Of a DNA stretch of 64,000 nucleotides, positions 44,617 through 55,350 are shown one piece after another. The notes beneath the pieces were generated by a model, which ran no database searches, was not told the DNA's origin, and worked only from the letters and a program-made list of their open reading frames with translations. The DNA comes from Allium sativum. Lineage: Eukaryota > Streptophyta > Magnoliopsida > Asparagales > Amaryllidaceae. Every line of letters starts with the position of its first letter. The stretch's first letter is position 1. The DNA is taken from contig CM060918.1 in NCBI GenBank assembly GCA_030737875.1, positions 777,350,552 through 777,414,551 of the forward strand, written 5' to 3'. The position numbers and the translations under genes were made by a program.

Positions 44617-47080
44617 TATGACGGCCCACCCCGGGCCAGCCGACATTTCCCTGAAATGCGTTGTGCTAATGCCCGACCAGCAAGTAATGCTCGTCAAAGG
44701 AAAAGGATTATGAAACTATGAATCATCAAAGAACCTGTCGTATATCTCACAGTGCATGGAATAAAATATAATAACAACATAACTTGACATAAAATTGGCG
44801 AGACAGTGCATAAGCTGGAAACTAAATCATCATAGCAGCGGAATCCAAAATACGGCTTATGATCCAAACCATCATTACTACAACTTCGTAATACTATCTC
44901 TAAAGCAAAATAGGAAAGGTACACTACTAATGCCCAAAGCAGTGACCATCAACAACACAAGCAGAATATATGTAAATAGTACGTGGAAGCCACCTTCTCG
45001 TCTCTGGACAACTACTCGTGCATACCACCTAACCTCTCTCTAGTCTGCTCGTTTAGGAGCACCCAGAGTAATAAGAAGAGACATAAAACTCTGGGTCAGA
45101 CAAAAGTCTAGTATGAGCAACAACGGTAAAACAGAATAATAATAGGTATAAATAATGATAACTGAACCTAGACCTGCAACCAAAGAGTTAGCAAAACAAG
45201 ATTTACAGTACTCCGAGATAACACTAACATAAAGTGTAAAATGGGAGTGTGCATGTCATGGTGACAGCAAACATCAAACATACCAATCAACCTTACATCT
45301 CTCACTCAGTGCATAAAGTATACGATATCCACCACTTTGATCACCAAATCCTTTGCTATAATCACTTTGCCCTTGGGGTCATAATGACCCCATTGCACTG
45401 ATCCACAGCCACTAATCCTTTACTATGTCCATTTTTCCCCATGGAGTCATGATGACTCCTCTGCACTGGCTCATAACCATGCTATGATCACTTGCCCTTG
45501 GGAGTCTTAACGGTCCCGTTGCGCTGATCCATAGCCGCTAATCCGTCTCTCAGTGGTGAGCCAAAGCTATAGATATCGATAACCCCTTTGCACACGTCCC
45601 GCAGCAAAGTCCAACTTATGAAGTTAACTTGTTGGTTCCCATCTGGATCCTGAGTTCTAACTTCCCATTTGGACTACCTTTGAATCTCGGGTTTTTGTTC
45701 TCCTGCCGTTCGTGCTTTAGTTTCCATTCAGTTCGTTCGCTGTCTAGGCTCGAAGACTAGCTCATGGTTCTCCTTGCATTGTCACGGTTCGCCTCTCCTG
45801 ACATCGTCACGTGATGGCTTCCGGTTCTTGATGGCTTGTGGCCATCGGGTCGGTTCGTGCCAATACCCCCTGGCGGCTTGTGGTGCACTACTCGAGTCTG
45901 GTTCGTGATGAACGGCTCGAGGTCAAGACTCGACTTGTGATGCTTCATTACGGTTCGTGGGTGACTTCTGATTCGTGGCTCGTAGAGGGTGGTCGGTTCG
46001 TGAGGTGGTTTCACGACTTGGGCAGCTCGTGATGTGTGCTTCACGAATGGGAATCTAACTAATTTCCTACAACTTTCCAACAAGCAATTTTACGCCATAC
46101 GACGGTGTTTTCGATCATTCTAACTTTACTAAGAAATCATAAAACATTCCAAACAGTACTAGCAACATGTATAATCAACCATAAACACCAAAACAACTAT
46201 GTAACATGTTAAAATGGATCAAACATACCCAAAACCCATGTTTTCCCCTTAATCCCCTTAACCATGATTTAACTATAGGATTAGCAATATATATCTAAAT
46301 TAACTCAAATTTCTAACAGAGGCATAAAATAATATTTAAGAATTTCTACATATTTTTCCATAATTTTCTAACTCATAATTTCACTAATTATCACTAATCA
46401 CCCCTAATTAGCCGTAATTAGTGTAAAAACATGCTAATCACTCACCTTAGCCACAAATAAATTCTTAGATTTAGAATTATCTCTGATTTGGTTCGAATCC
46501 CAATGCAACACAACAGCTCTACCTCGATCTCTATGCTAATTTGCCTTGATTTGATGTTGATTAGCTTAATACATGATTAGAAAGTGATTAGAAGGTGATT
46601 TGGGGGTTGGAGGCCATTGTTAGGGTTGGAGAAATATAAATGGCGGCTAGAAAACTGAAATGAGATGGTTTCCTAACTCATTTCAGCCTCCCCATAAACC
46701 TAATCCCGAAATGGGTTATGGGCCCATTCATTAATTACCCCAGTAAGCTCGGTTAAGTTGTTTTTCACCTTCCAAATCTTATTTTAGCCATATCTCCCTA
46801 ACGATAAGTCCGTTTGGCAAATGTGACCACTCTACAGAAAGGTAAACCAGCATCCGAATCTAATGAAGGGGTTTCAGGTCAAAACTCCTTACCAATCAAA
46901 AGTTATAGGCAAAACAATATTCGCTAGGGGAAAAAAGGTCATTTAAAAATTGGAAAAAAATCATGAATTTGGGAAATGACCCTAATAGTCGTTCCCTAAA
47001 GTTACACGACCATACGACTTCGTATAAAAATGAAATAAATATTCTATGATCCTCTGACGCGTAGAATGTGGGTCGTTACA
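44617..47080 (-). repeat. 3' LTR of element G (2464 bp)
   Basis: The left end reads TATGACGGCCC (TG changed to TA) and the right end GGTCGTTACA. It contains the triplicated palindromic unit (45352-45545) and the variable GGTTCGTG cassette (45700-46050). The open frames at 45757-46083 and 45838-46032 are products of the cassette. Confidence 0.92.
45700..46050 (+). repeat. Variable GGTTCGTGATG cassette in 3' LTR of G
   Basis: Irregular repeats of GGTTCGTGATGG, GGCTCGTGGTG and GGTTCGTGGG. It lies at the position where B, D and E have CGGTTCGG-type repeats. The copy in the 5' LTR is 52880-53235. Confidence 0.83.
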
Positions 47081-47120
47081 CTTTCCCACCTTAAGAAATT
47101 TCGCCCCCGAAATTTCTTAA
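47081..47120 (-). promoter_or_regulatory. Polypurine tract and perfect 13 bp hairpin of element G
   Basis: TTAAGAAATTTCG (47091-47103), loop CCCC, CGAAATTTCTTAA (47108-47120) is a perfect inverted repeat. On the coding strand it lies just upstream of AAGGTGGGAAAG, the polypurine tract, which abuts the 3' LTR. Confidence 0.9.
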
Positions 47121-47249
47121 CCAAGAGCATACAAAGGTGTCCCGCATGCCTATCAACCTTTTACAAACAATCAAACATACATAACAACACAACAAGTTTA
47201 TCCTAGCATGTGGTTTACTAACAAGGGGATAACTATACCGATATTAAAA

Positions 47250-48608
47250 TCTTACCAGGCAAAGAGTTCAGGATGCATCTTCCTTATGTTCTCTTCTGTT
47301 TCCCAAGTACAGTCATTCTCATTATCACCCCACTGGACCTTGACTAGTTTCACCGTCTTCCTTCGAATTGCTTCATATAGTACTCGACAATACGAATCAG
47401 TCTATGGCTCCCAAACACCTCGGGCTCTACCTCGATATCATCCAACTAATCTGGTGAAATAGTCATATCAGGGTCGTGCACGAACTTCCTTAACTGGGAA
47501 ACATTGAATACGTCGTGAACTCCTGCCATCTTGTCAGGTATCCAACTTTATACGCTATATTTCCAACATTTTCGAGAACTGGGAATGGACCAACAAACCT
47601 TGGTGCCAACTTACCTCTCCAGCCAAAGCGAATCACACTCTTTAATGGAGAGATTTTGACGAATGCCTGGTCGCCAATAAAGAATTTCAATTCTCTTCGT
47701 CTTTTATCAGCTTAATTATTCTGCCTATCTTGGGTAGCCTTCATCCACTGTTGAATAACCCTGATCTTTTCTTAAGTTTCTCTTATTACATTTGGTCCAA
47801 GCACAAATTTCTCATCGGTCTCTAACCAACATGATGGCGAGTTGCATGGTCTTCCGTACAAAGCTTCAAATGGAGCCATACTAATGCTGGATTGATAACT
47901 ATTACTATATGCGAATTCAACTAGATGCAAATTGTCATCCCACGAACCTCCGAAATCCAATATACAAGCTCTCAAGAGATCGTCTAATACATGATTTACC
48001 CTCTCTGTTTGGCCATCGGTTTAAGGATGGTACGCGGTACTGAGATGTAATTCTGACCGTAAAGCCTCTTGTAAGCTCTTCCAAAACCCATTAGTAAATA
48101 ACGGATCTCGGTCACTCACAATGCCTTTAGGCACTCCATGAAATCTCACTACCCACTTCATATACAGTTCTGCTAACTTAGCTGTTGTTCTGTTCGACTT
48201 AACCGGTATAAACCTTGCACTTTTGGTCAATCGATCAACAATCACACAAATACCATCATGACCCAATCTAGTCCTTGGTAAACCATCAATGAAGTCCATT
48301 GAAACTTGTTCCCATTTCCATTCGGGGATTTCAAATGGCTGCAACAAACCACTAGGCTTCTTTTGCTCAACTTTAACTAACTAGCAATTCATGCACTTGG
48401 ATATAAACTTCCCAACGTCTTTCTTCATCCCTTCCCAGTAGTAGGTCTGCTTCATGTCTCGATACATCTTGTTACCACTGGGATGTATAGTCACTTTTGA
48501 GTGATGACATTCTCTAAGTACTTCATCTCTCAATTCATTAACATTGGGTATAACTAGTCTTCCATTCATTCGAAGCCACCCCTCTCGATCAAGACCATAC
48601 TTGTTCAT
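47250..48608 (-). pseudogene. Integrase and chromodomain of element G
   Basis: Zinc-binding domain 48381-48608 (ECHHSKVTIHPSG, KCMNC: ligands kept) is followed by a stop. The core (48021-48347: MDFIDGLP, VSDRDPLF) is cut by a TAA in the block before DGQTERVN, where relatives have CAA (a C-to-T change). The Glu itself is retained. The GPF module (47490-47690: RFVGPFPV) follows after a frame break, and a chromodomain (about 47255-47350: VQWGDNENDCTWETEE) ends the protein. Confidence 0.9.
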
Positions 48609-49310
48609 TCACTCATCGTTGATATCCATCTCTACCTTGGAGATGATTTCCAATAGATTAGGATCATCCCTCAGACTGGAACCAATCTTCTCAATCAAAG
48701 TCGGTCTGATCGTCAATCTTGCTAACATCTCTGGATCCAATTCGCTCTTAGGTTTGAAATCATATCCTGCGATATACTCCAGTTGCTTCCATTCCAGAAG
48801 CATAGCCCCCAAACTGGCATGTCTCTTACTCAATGCATCAGCTACTGCATTTCCTTTCCCAGGTGTGTATGCGATATTGAAATCATATGAAAACAAGAAC
48901 TCTAACTATCTCTGTTGATGAAGATTTAAAACCTTCTGAGAGAAAAGATACTTCAACGACTTATGATCGGTAAACAACTTGAATCTTTCTCCCAAGAAAT
49001 AGTGTTTCCACATCTTTAACATGAACACGATCGCTGCCAATTCCAAATCATGAGTAGGATATTTTTTCTCATATGGTTTCAGTTGCCGACTAGCATAGGC
49101 TATTACCCTGCCTCCTTGCATCAGTACAACACCTAGTCTGGTACCACAGGAATCCGTGTATATCGTCATCTTTTCATTCCCTTTAGGAATAACCAGCATT
49201 GGAGCACACGTTAACTTCTCCTTTAGGCTCTTAAATGCGTTCTCACACCTTTTGTCCCAAACAAAATCTTGATTCTTTTTGGTCAACTGAGCTAGCGGTG
49301 TCGCTATCAT
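48609..49310 (-). pseudogene. RNase H of element G
   Basis: The frame 48906-49310 holds [14 protein letters not shown] (Asp), [10 protein letters not shown] (Glu) and [10 protein letters not shown] (Asp), so the catalytic set is intact. A stop near 48905 splits it from [18 protein letters not shown] (48609-48896). The latter runs on to the integrase link and ends at a stop near 48609. Confidence 0.9.
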
Positions 49311-49319
49311 GGAGAAGTC

Positions 49320-50430
49320 TTAGATAAACTTACGATAGTATCCAGCTAACCCCAAGAAACTTCTCACGTTCATTGCATTCTTGGGCGTAGACCAATCTTG
49401 CACAATAGCCACCTTCGCAGGATCCACGGCAACACCATCCTTTAAAAAAACATGGCCCAAGAATCTCACTTCCCTTCTCCAAAAGTGACATTTAGAAAAT
49501 TTTGATTTCAATTGGTGTTTCCTCAACACTTCCATCACTGTCCTCAAATGTTCCTTGAGTTCTTCTTTTGTCCTCGAATAAACTAAGATATCGTCCATGA
49601 ACACATGAACAAACTTATTCAATTGATCCCTGAATACCCTATTCATAAGATCCACAAAATATGCTGGTGCATTGGTCAACCCGAATGGCATGACCAACCA
49701 CTCATAGAATCCAGACGGCGTCCGAAATGTCTTTTTAGGTACACTCTCAGCTGCTACTCAGAGATGATGAAAACCTATTGCGAGATCCAATTGGGAGAAC
49801 ACTCTCGCTCCATTCAACTGATCAAACAAATCATCTATTTGTGGAAGAGGATACTTAATCTTCCTCGTCACCTTGTTCAATTGACGGTAGTCTGCACATA
49901 AATGAAGGGAACCATCGGCCTTAGTGGCGAATACAACTGGTGCTCCCCGCTCGGAAACACTTCTTCGGATAAATCCCTTCTTCAAAAGATCGCCCACTTG
50001 CACCTCAAGCTCTTGCTGCTCCCTTGGCGCCATACGACGAAGAGGCATCACTATTGGTCTGGTATCTTTTACTAAATCAATACGAAACTCGATCTCTTGG
50101 TGTGGTGGAAGTCTGGTCACTTCCCTGAAGATGTCCGGATGCTCGCCAGCAATAGACACATCTGACAACTCATCATGCGGGATGTCGAGGGAATTTAAAA
50201 AACTAGTCATCACCCCATCACTAGGTAGGCAACCAAATAGTACCCACCGCCCATAATCTGCTCTAATGGTCACCGAAGACCCCTCACAGTCTACCACCTC
50301 CCCATATGTTTGGAGCCAATCGACTCCCAAAATAATGCCAAACCCAGTAAAGCCCAAAACAAAGAAATCACAAGCAAACATTCATCCATGACTCGATAAG
50401 AACAAATTACTACAAATCATACTAACCACC
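49320..50430 (-). pseudogene. Protease end and reverse transcriptase of element G
   Basis: Frame 49758-50381 (207 codons) covers [67 protein letters not shown] and [10 protein letters not shown]. After a TGA-type stop near 49756, frame 49320-49697 resumes with [20 protein letters not shown] and the intact catalytic [10 protein letters not shown], ending [13 protein letters not shown] at a TAA. Two separable breaks make it inactive as one polypeptide, although the active site is conserved. Confidence 0.91.
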
Positions 50431-51591
50431 GATCGGGTTTGTCACAACTAAAGGTCTATCGACTATCTCGGGTTCCAATCTCAACCTATCTACCAGGTCA
50501 CTAGATATGAAGGAATGGGAAGCTCTGGTATCAAGCAGTACTCGAATAGGAACATCATAAACATAAAGCATACCTTGAATAATGACGCCCTTGGCCTTTT
50601 GCACCGCAGTTGAGGCATTCGACGAAGAAGGAATAGCGTTGATAGCATATGCTTTCACAATCTGCGCCTCTTTAGGAGGTTGTGGACATTTATCCTTGTG
50701 ATGTCCCACTTGTCCACAATTGAAGCACTTCTTGCCCGCTGGCTTTGCTCGACAATCTTTGGCATAGTGGCCCTTCTTGCCACAACTATAGCACTTAACA
50801 TCTTTCTTATTCTTCTTCTGACCATCCTTAGATTGGTTCTGTTTCCTCATATTCTACAAATTATTCTTGCCTCCATCGCTTTCCTGCGGCTTTGGATCCC
50901 CTGCAGATGTAACCGCAACCTCGGTCTTTGACTTAGGGTAAAGGCTCTCTGATCTCAATGCCTTCCCCACAATGGACTCAAATGTCTCATCGATGTGGTT
51001 TATAAGCCTTTCCCCCAGGTACTCATCTAAGCCAGTTATGAACTTTTCATTCGTTTTTCGGCAGCATCGATAGAAGATAATCCATACTTCGATAAAGTAC
51101 CTACCATATTACTTAAGCTCCAAGAATTTCCAAAACAATTCTGATTTCTGAGCAGCTGGGATAAACTTGACACAAAAGCGAGTCTTAAACTAATTCCAAG
51201 TAACTTGATCTTCAGGAGTAGTTGCTTTATAGGAATTCCACCAATTCATAGCTCTTCCTTGCAGCTGACGTGATGCTAACTTTCTCTTCATTGCATCATC
51301 AATCCCTAAATCATCGAAGATGTGCTCACAACTATTCAGCCTCTCTTGAACCTCCGTAGCCGATTCCGTTCCGTGGAAAGGCTTCCCACCAAGACTAGTA
51401 TAATCCTTGTAGAGCTTAGCGAAATCGGCCCTACGCGCCTGCACGGTTGCACCACCACCGTTAGCGGCATTAGGAACTGCCCCCTAAACATCCCTAAATA
51501 TCTCTTTCATGAAGGTGGTAAACATCATCCTCATATCAGGAGCATTCCTATTATTGGCCCCTGAACTCGTACACCTTGTATATCGGCTCAT
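50431..51591 (-). pseudogene. gag and protease start of element G
   Basis: The likely start MSRYTRC is at 51591, 207 bp after the LTR. A TAG at 51484-51486 follows soon after. The capsid region (51190-51444) has LGGKPFHGTESATEVQERL and MNWWNSYKATTPEDQVTWN. After broken sequence, two CCHC knuckles appear: CYSCGKKGHYAKDC and CFNCGQVGHHKDKC (about 50690-50795). The protease motif is LLDTRASHSFIS (about 50510-50545); the conserved DTG Gly is Arg, so protease activity is doubtful. Confidence 0.9.
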
Positions 51592-51783
51592 CATCCAATC
51601 TGTAAAGAGAAAACGATTAACCGTCTCCACAGTGGTGCCAGTGCAGTGCAACTATATCTTATATAAACTAATAGTGTGTGTATATATATAGCTTTTAAAA
51701 ACCAAAATATCACAAATACGCGCTCTCATATATGTATACTATCTCTCCTTGATGTCTTCCCCTAGGTTAACTATGTAACCTTG

Positions 51784-51796
51784 GCTCTGATACCAA
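51784..51796 (-). promoter_or_regulatory. Primer binding site of element G (initiator tRNA-Met)
   Basis: GCTCTGATACCAA on the plus strand is the reverse complement of TTGGTATCAGAGC. It is one base from the LTR edge at 51798. Confidence 0.93.
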
Positions 51797-51797
51797 G

Positions 51798-54262
51798 TGT
51801 GGCGGGCCTCCCCGGGCTAGCCGACATTTCCCCGAAATGCGTTGTGCTAATGCCCGACCAGCAAGGGACGGTCATCAATGGAAAAGGATTATGAAACTAT
51901 GAATCATCGAAGAACCTGTAGTATATCTCACAGAGCATGGAATAAAATATAATAACAACATAACTTGACATAAAATAGGCGAGACAATGCATAAGCTGGA
52001 AACTAAATCATCATAGCAGCGGAATCCAAAATACAGCTTATGATCCAAACCATCATTATGACTACTTCAAAATACTGTCTCTAAAGCAAAATAGGAAAGT
52101 TACACTACTAAAGCCCAAAGCAATGACCATCAACAATACAAGGAGAATATATGTAAATAGTACATGGAAGCCTCCTGCTCGTCTCCGGACAGCTACTCAT
52201 GCATACCACCTAACCTATCTCTGGCCTGCTCGTTTAGGAGCACCCAGAGTAATAAGAAGAGACATAAAACTCTGGGTCAGACAAAAGTCTGATATGAGCA
52301 ATAGCTGTAAAACAGAACAATAACAAGTATAAATAATCATACCTGAACCTGGACCATCAACCAAAGAGTTAGCAAAACAAGATGTACAGTACTCTGAGGT
52401 AACACTAACATAAAGTGTAAAATGGGAGTGTGCATGTCATGGTGACAGCAAGCATCAAACATAGCAATCAACCTCACATCTTTCACTCAGCGCGTAAAGT
52501 ATACAATATCCACCACTTTGATCACCAGTTCCTTTGCTATGATCACTTTGCCCTTGTGGTCATAATGACCCAATTGCACTGATCCATGGCCACTAATCCT
52601 TTGCTATGTCCACTTTGCCCCCATGGAGTCATGATGACTCCACTGCACTGGCTCAAAACCATACTACGATCACTTGCCCTTGGGAGTCTTAATGGTCCTA
52701 TTGCACGGATCCATAGCCGCTAATCTGTCTCTCAGTGGTGAACCAAAGCTATAGATATCGATAACCCCTTTGCACACGTCCCGCAGCAAAGTTCAACTCA
52801 TGAAGTTAACTTATTGGTTCCCATCTGGATCCTGAGTTCTAATTTCCCATTTGGACTACCTTTGCATCTTCGGTTTTTGGTCTCCTCCCATTCGTGGTTT
52901 AGTTTCCATTAAGTTCATTCGTTGTCTAGGCTTGAAGACTAGCTCGTTGTTCTCCTTGCACTGGCTCACGATTCGCCCCTCCCGACAACAGCTTGTGATT
53001 GCTTCCGGTTCGTGATGGCTAGTGGCCATCGGGTCGGTTCGTGGCAATACCCCCTGGCGGCTCGTGGTGCACTACTCGAGTCTGGTTCGTGATGAACGGC
53101 TCGAGGTCAAGACTCAGATCGTGATGCTTTATTGCGGTTCATGGATGACATCCGGTTTGTCCCTCATGGAGGGTGGTCAGCTCGTGAGGTGGATTCACGA
53201 CTGGGGCGGCTCGTGATGTATGCTTCACGAACGGGAATCTGACTAATTTCCTGCAACTTTCCAGCAAGCAATTTTACGCCATACGACGGTGTTTTCGACC
53301 ATTCTAACTTTACTAAGAAATCATAAAACATTCCAAATAGTAATAACAACATGTATAATCAACCATAAACAAGAAAACAACTATGTAACATGTTAATATG
53401 GATCAAACATACTCAAAACCCATGTTTTCCCCTTAATTCGCTTAACCATGATTTAACTTTAGGATTAGTAAAATATGTCCAAATTAACTCAAATTTCTAA
53501 CAGAGTCATAAAATAATATTTAAGAATTTCTACATATTTTTCCATATTTTTCTGAGTCATAATTTCGCTAATTATCACTAATTACCCCTAATTAGCTATA
53601 ATTAGTTTAAAAACATGCTAATCACACACCTTAGCCACAAATATATTCTTAGATCTGAAAATATCTCTGATTTGGTTCGAATCCCAATGCAACACAGCAT
53701 CTTTACCCCAATCTATATGCTAATTTGCCTTGATTTGATGTTGATTAGCTTAATATATGATTAGAAAGTGATTAGAAGGTGATTTGGGGGTTGGAGGCCA
53801 TTGCTAGCGTTGGACAAATGTAAATGGCGGCTAGAAAACTGAAATGAGATGGTTTCCTAACTCATTTCAGCCTCTCCATAAGCCTAACCCTGAAATGGTT
53901 ATGGGCCCATTCACTAATTACCCCATTAAGCCCGGCTAAGCTGTTTTCCCCTTCCAAACCTTACTTCAGCCATATATCCCAAACGATAAGTCCGTTTGAC
54001 AAATATGACCACTCTACGGAAAGGTAAACCATCATCTGAATCCAATGGAAGTGGTTTCAGGTCAAAACTCCTTACCAATCAAAAGTTTTAGGTGAAATAA
54101 GATTTGCCAGAGGCAAAACGGTCATTTAAAATTTGGCAAAAATCATGAACACGGTAAATGACCCTAATAGTCGTTCCCTAAATTTACACGACCATACGAC
54201 TTCATATGAAAATAAAATAAATATTCTACAATCCTTTGATGCGTAGAATGCGGGTCGTTACG
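51798..54262 (-). repeat. 5' LTR of element G (2465 bp)
   Basis: TGTGGCGGGCC to GGTCGTTACG; the final A of the expected ACA end is G. It matches 44617-47080 along its length with numerous substitutions. Triplet unit at 52525-52722, variable cassette at 52880-53235. Confidence 0.92.
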
Positions 54263-54267
54263 CATTC
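54263..54267 (+). repeat. Target site duplication CATTC, right copy, element G
   Basis: Matches 44612-44616. After it the gag zinc knuckle of E resumes. Confidence 0.78.
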
Positions 54268-55141
54268 ATTCTTAAAATGCCCCACTTGGCCATAGTTGAA
54301 GCACTTCTTGTCCGCTGGCATTACTCGACATTCTTTGGCATAGTGGACCTTCTTGCCACAGCTATAGCACTCTACATCTTTCTTATCCCTCTTTTTCTGA
54401 CCATCTTTGGTTTGGCTCCTTTGTAGATATAACAGCAACCTCGACCTTCGACTTAGGATAAAGGCTCTCAGATCTTAATGCCTTCCTCACAATAGACTCG
54501 CGTGTCTCACCTTTTTGATTTACCCACCTTTCCCCCATGTACTCATCTAAGCCAGTTATGAACTTCTCTTTCTTCTTCTCGGCAGTATTGATAAGAGATA
54601 ATCCATACTTCGATAAGGTATCGAATTCAGCAATATATTCCGAGACTACCCTACCATTCTACTTAAGCTCCAAAAACTTCCTGAACAATTCTGATTTCTG
54701 AGTAGCTGGAATAAACTTATCACTGAATCGGGTCTTAAACTAATTCCAAGTAACTTGATCCTCAGGAGTAGCCTCTTTAATAGCATTCCACCAATTCATT
54801 GCTCGTCCTTGAAGTTGACACGATGTTAGCTTTCTCTTCATCACATCATCGATCCCCAAATCCTCGAAGATGCGCTCATGACTATCAAGCCAATCCTGAA
54901 CCTCCGCTGCTGACTCCATTTCATGGAACGGATTCCCACCAAGATTATTATAATCCTTGTAGAGCCTGGCGAAATCGGCTCTAGGCGCCTGCACTACTAC
55001 ACCACCACCATTAGTAGCATTAGGAACTGCTCCCTGAGCATCCCTTAGCATTTCTCACATGAAGGCAGTAAACATCGTCCTCATATCAGGGACATTCCTA
55101 TCTTCGCCCCCTGAACCTGTATTCCTCGTATTTCTGCTCAT
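54263..55141 (-). pseudogene. gag of element E, interrupted at the second zinc knuckle
   Basis: The likely start MSRNTRNTGSG is at 55141. A TGA-type stop follows within about 30 codons, then the capsid region 54740-55051 (LGGNPFHEMESAAEVQDWL, MNWWNAIKEATPEDQVTWN). The middle part has lost its frame. Two knuckles lie at 54280-54390: CYSCGKKVHYAKEC (a V replaces the usual G before H) and CFNYGQVGHFKNEC (second Cys is Tyr). The last residues abut element G and continue at 44611 with the QPK-type tail and VKAYAINAV. Confidence 0.88.
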
Positions 55142-55336
55142 CGTTCAATATGTAAAGAGAAAACGATTAACCGTCTCCATAGTGGTGCCAGTGCAATGCA
55201 ACTTCACCCTTAGACATACTAATAGTGTATATATATATATATAGCTTTTAAAAACAAAAATATCACAAATACGCATTCTCATATACATATATTATCTCTC
55301 CCTGATGTCTTCCCCTAGGTTAACTATGCAACCTAG

Positions 55337-55349
55337 GCACTGATACCAA
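55337..55349 (-). promoter_or_regulatory. Primer binding site of element E
   Basis: GCACTGATACCAA differs by one base from the G site GCTCTGATACCAA. One base separates it from the LTR at 55351. Confidence 0.88.
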
Positions 55350-55350
55350 G

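Larger units (their letters stand above)
44617..54262 (-). mobile_element. Element G: two-LTR Tekay-like chromovirus, 9.6 kb, minus strand
   Basis: LTRs 44617-47080 and 51798-54262 flank a 4.7 kb interior. On the minus strand it has primer binding site, gag, protease, RT, RNase H, integrase with chromodomain, hairpin and polypurine tract, all in canonical order. Every domain can be recognised but each is broken by stops or frameshifts. The insertion splits the gag zinc knuckle of E; the CATTC duplication and the continuity of E across the gap prove it entered E. Confidence 0.93.
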
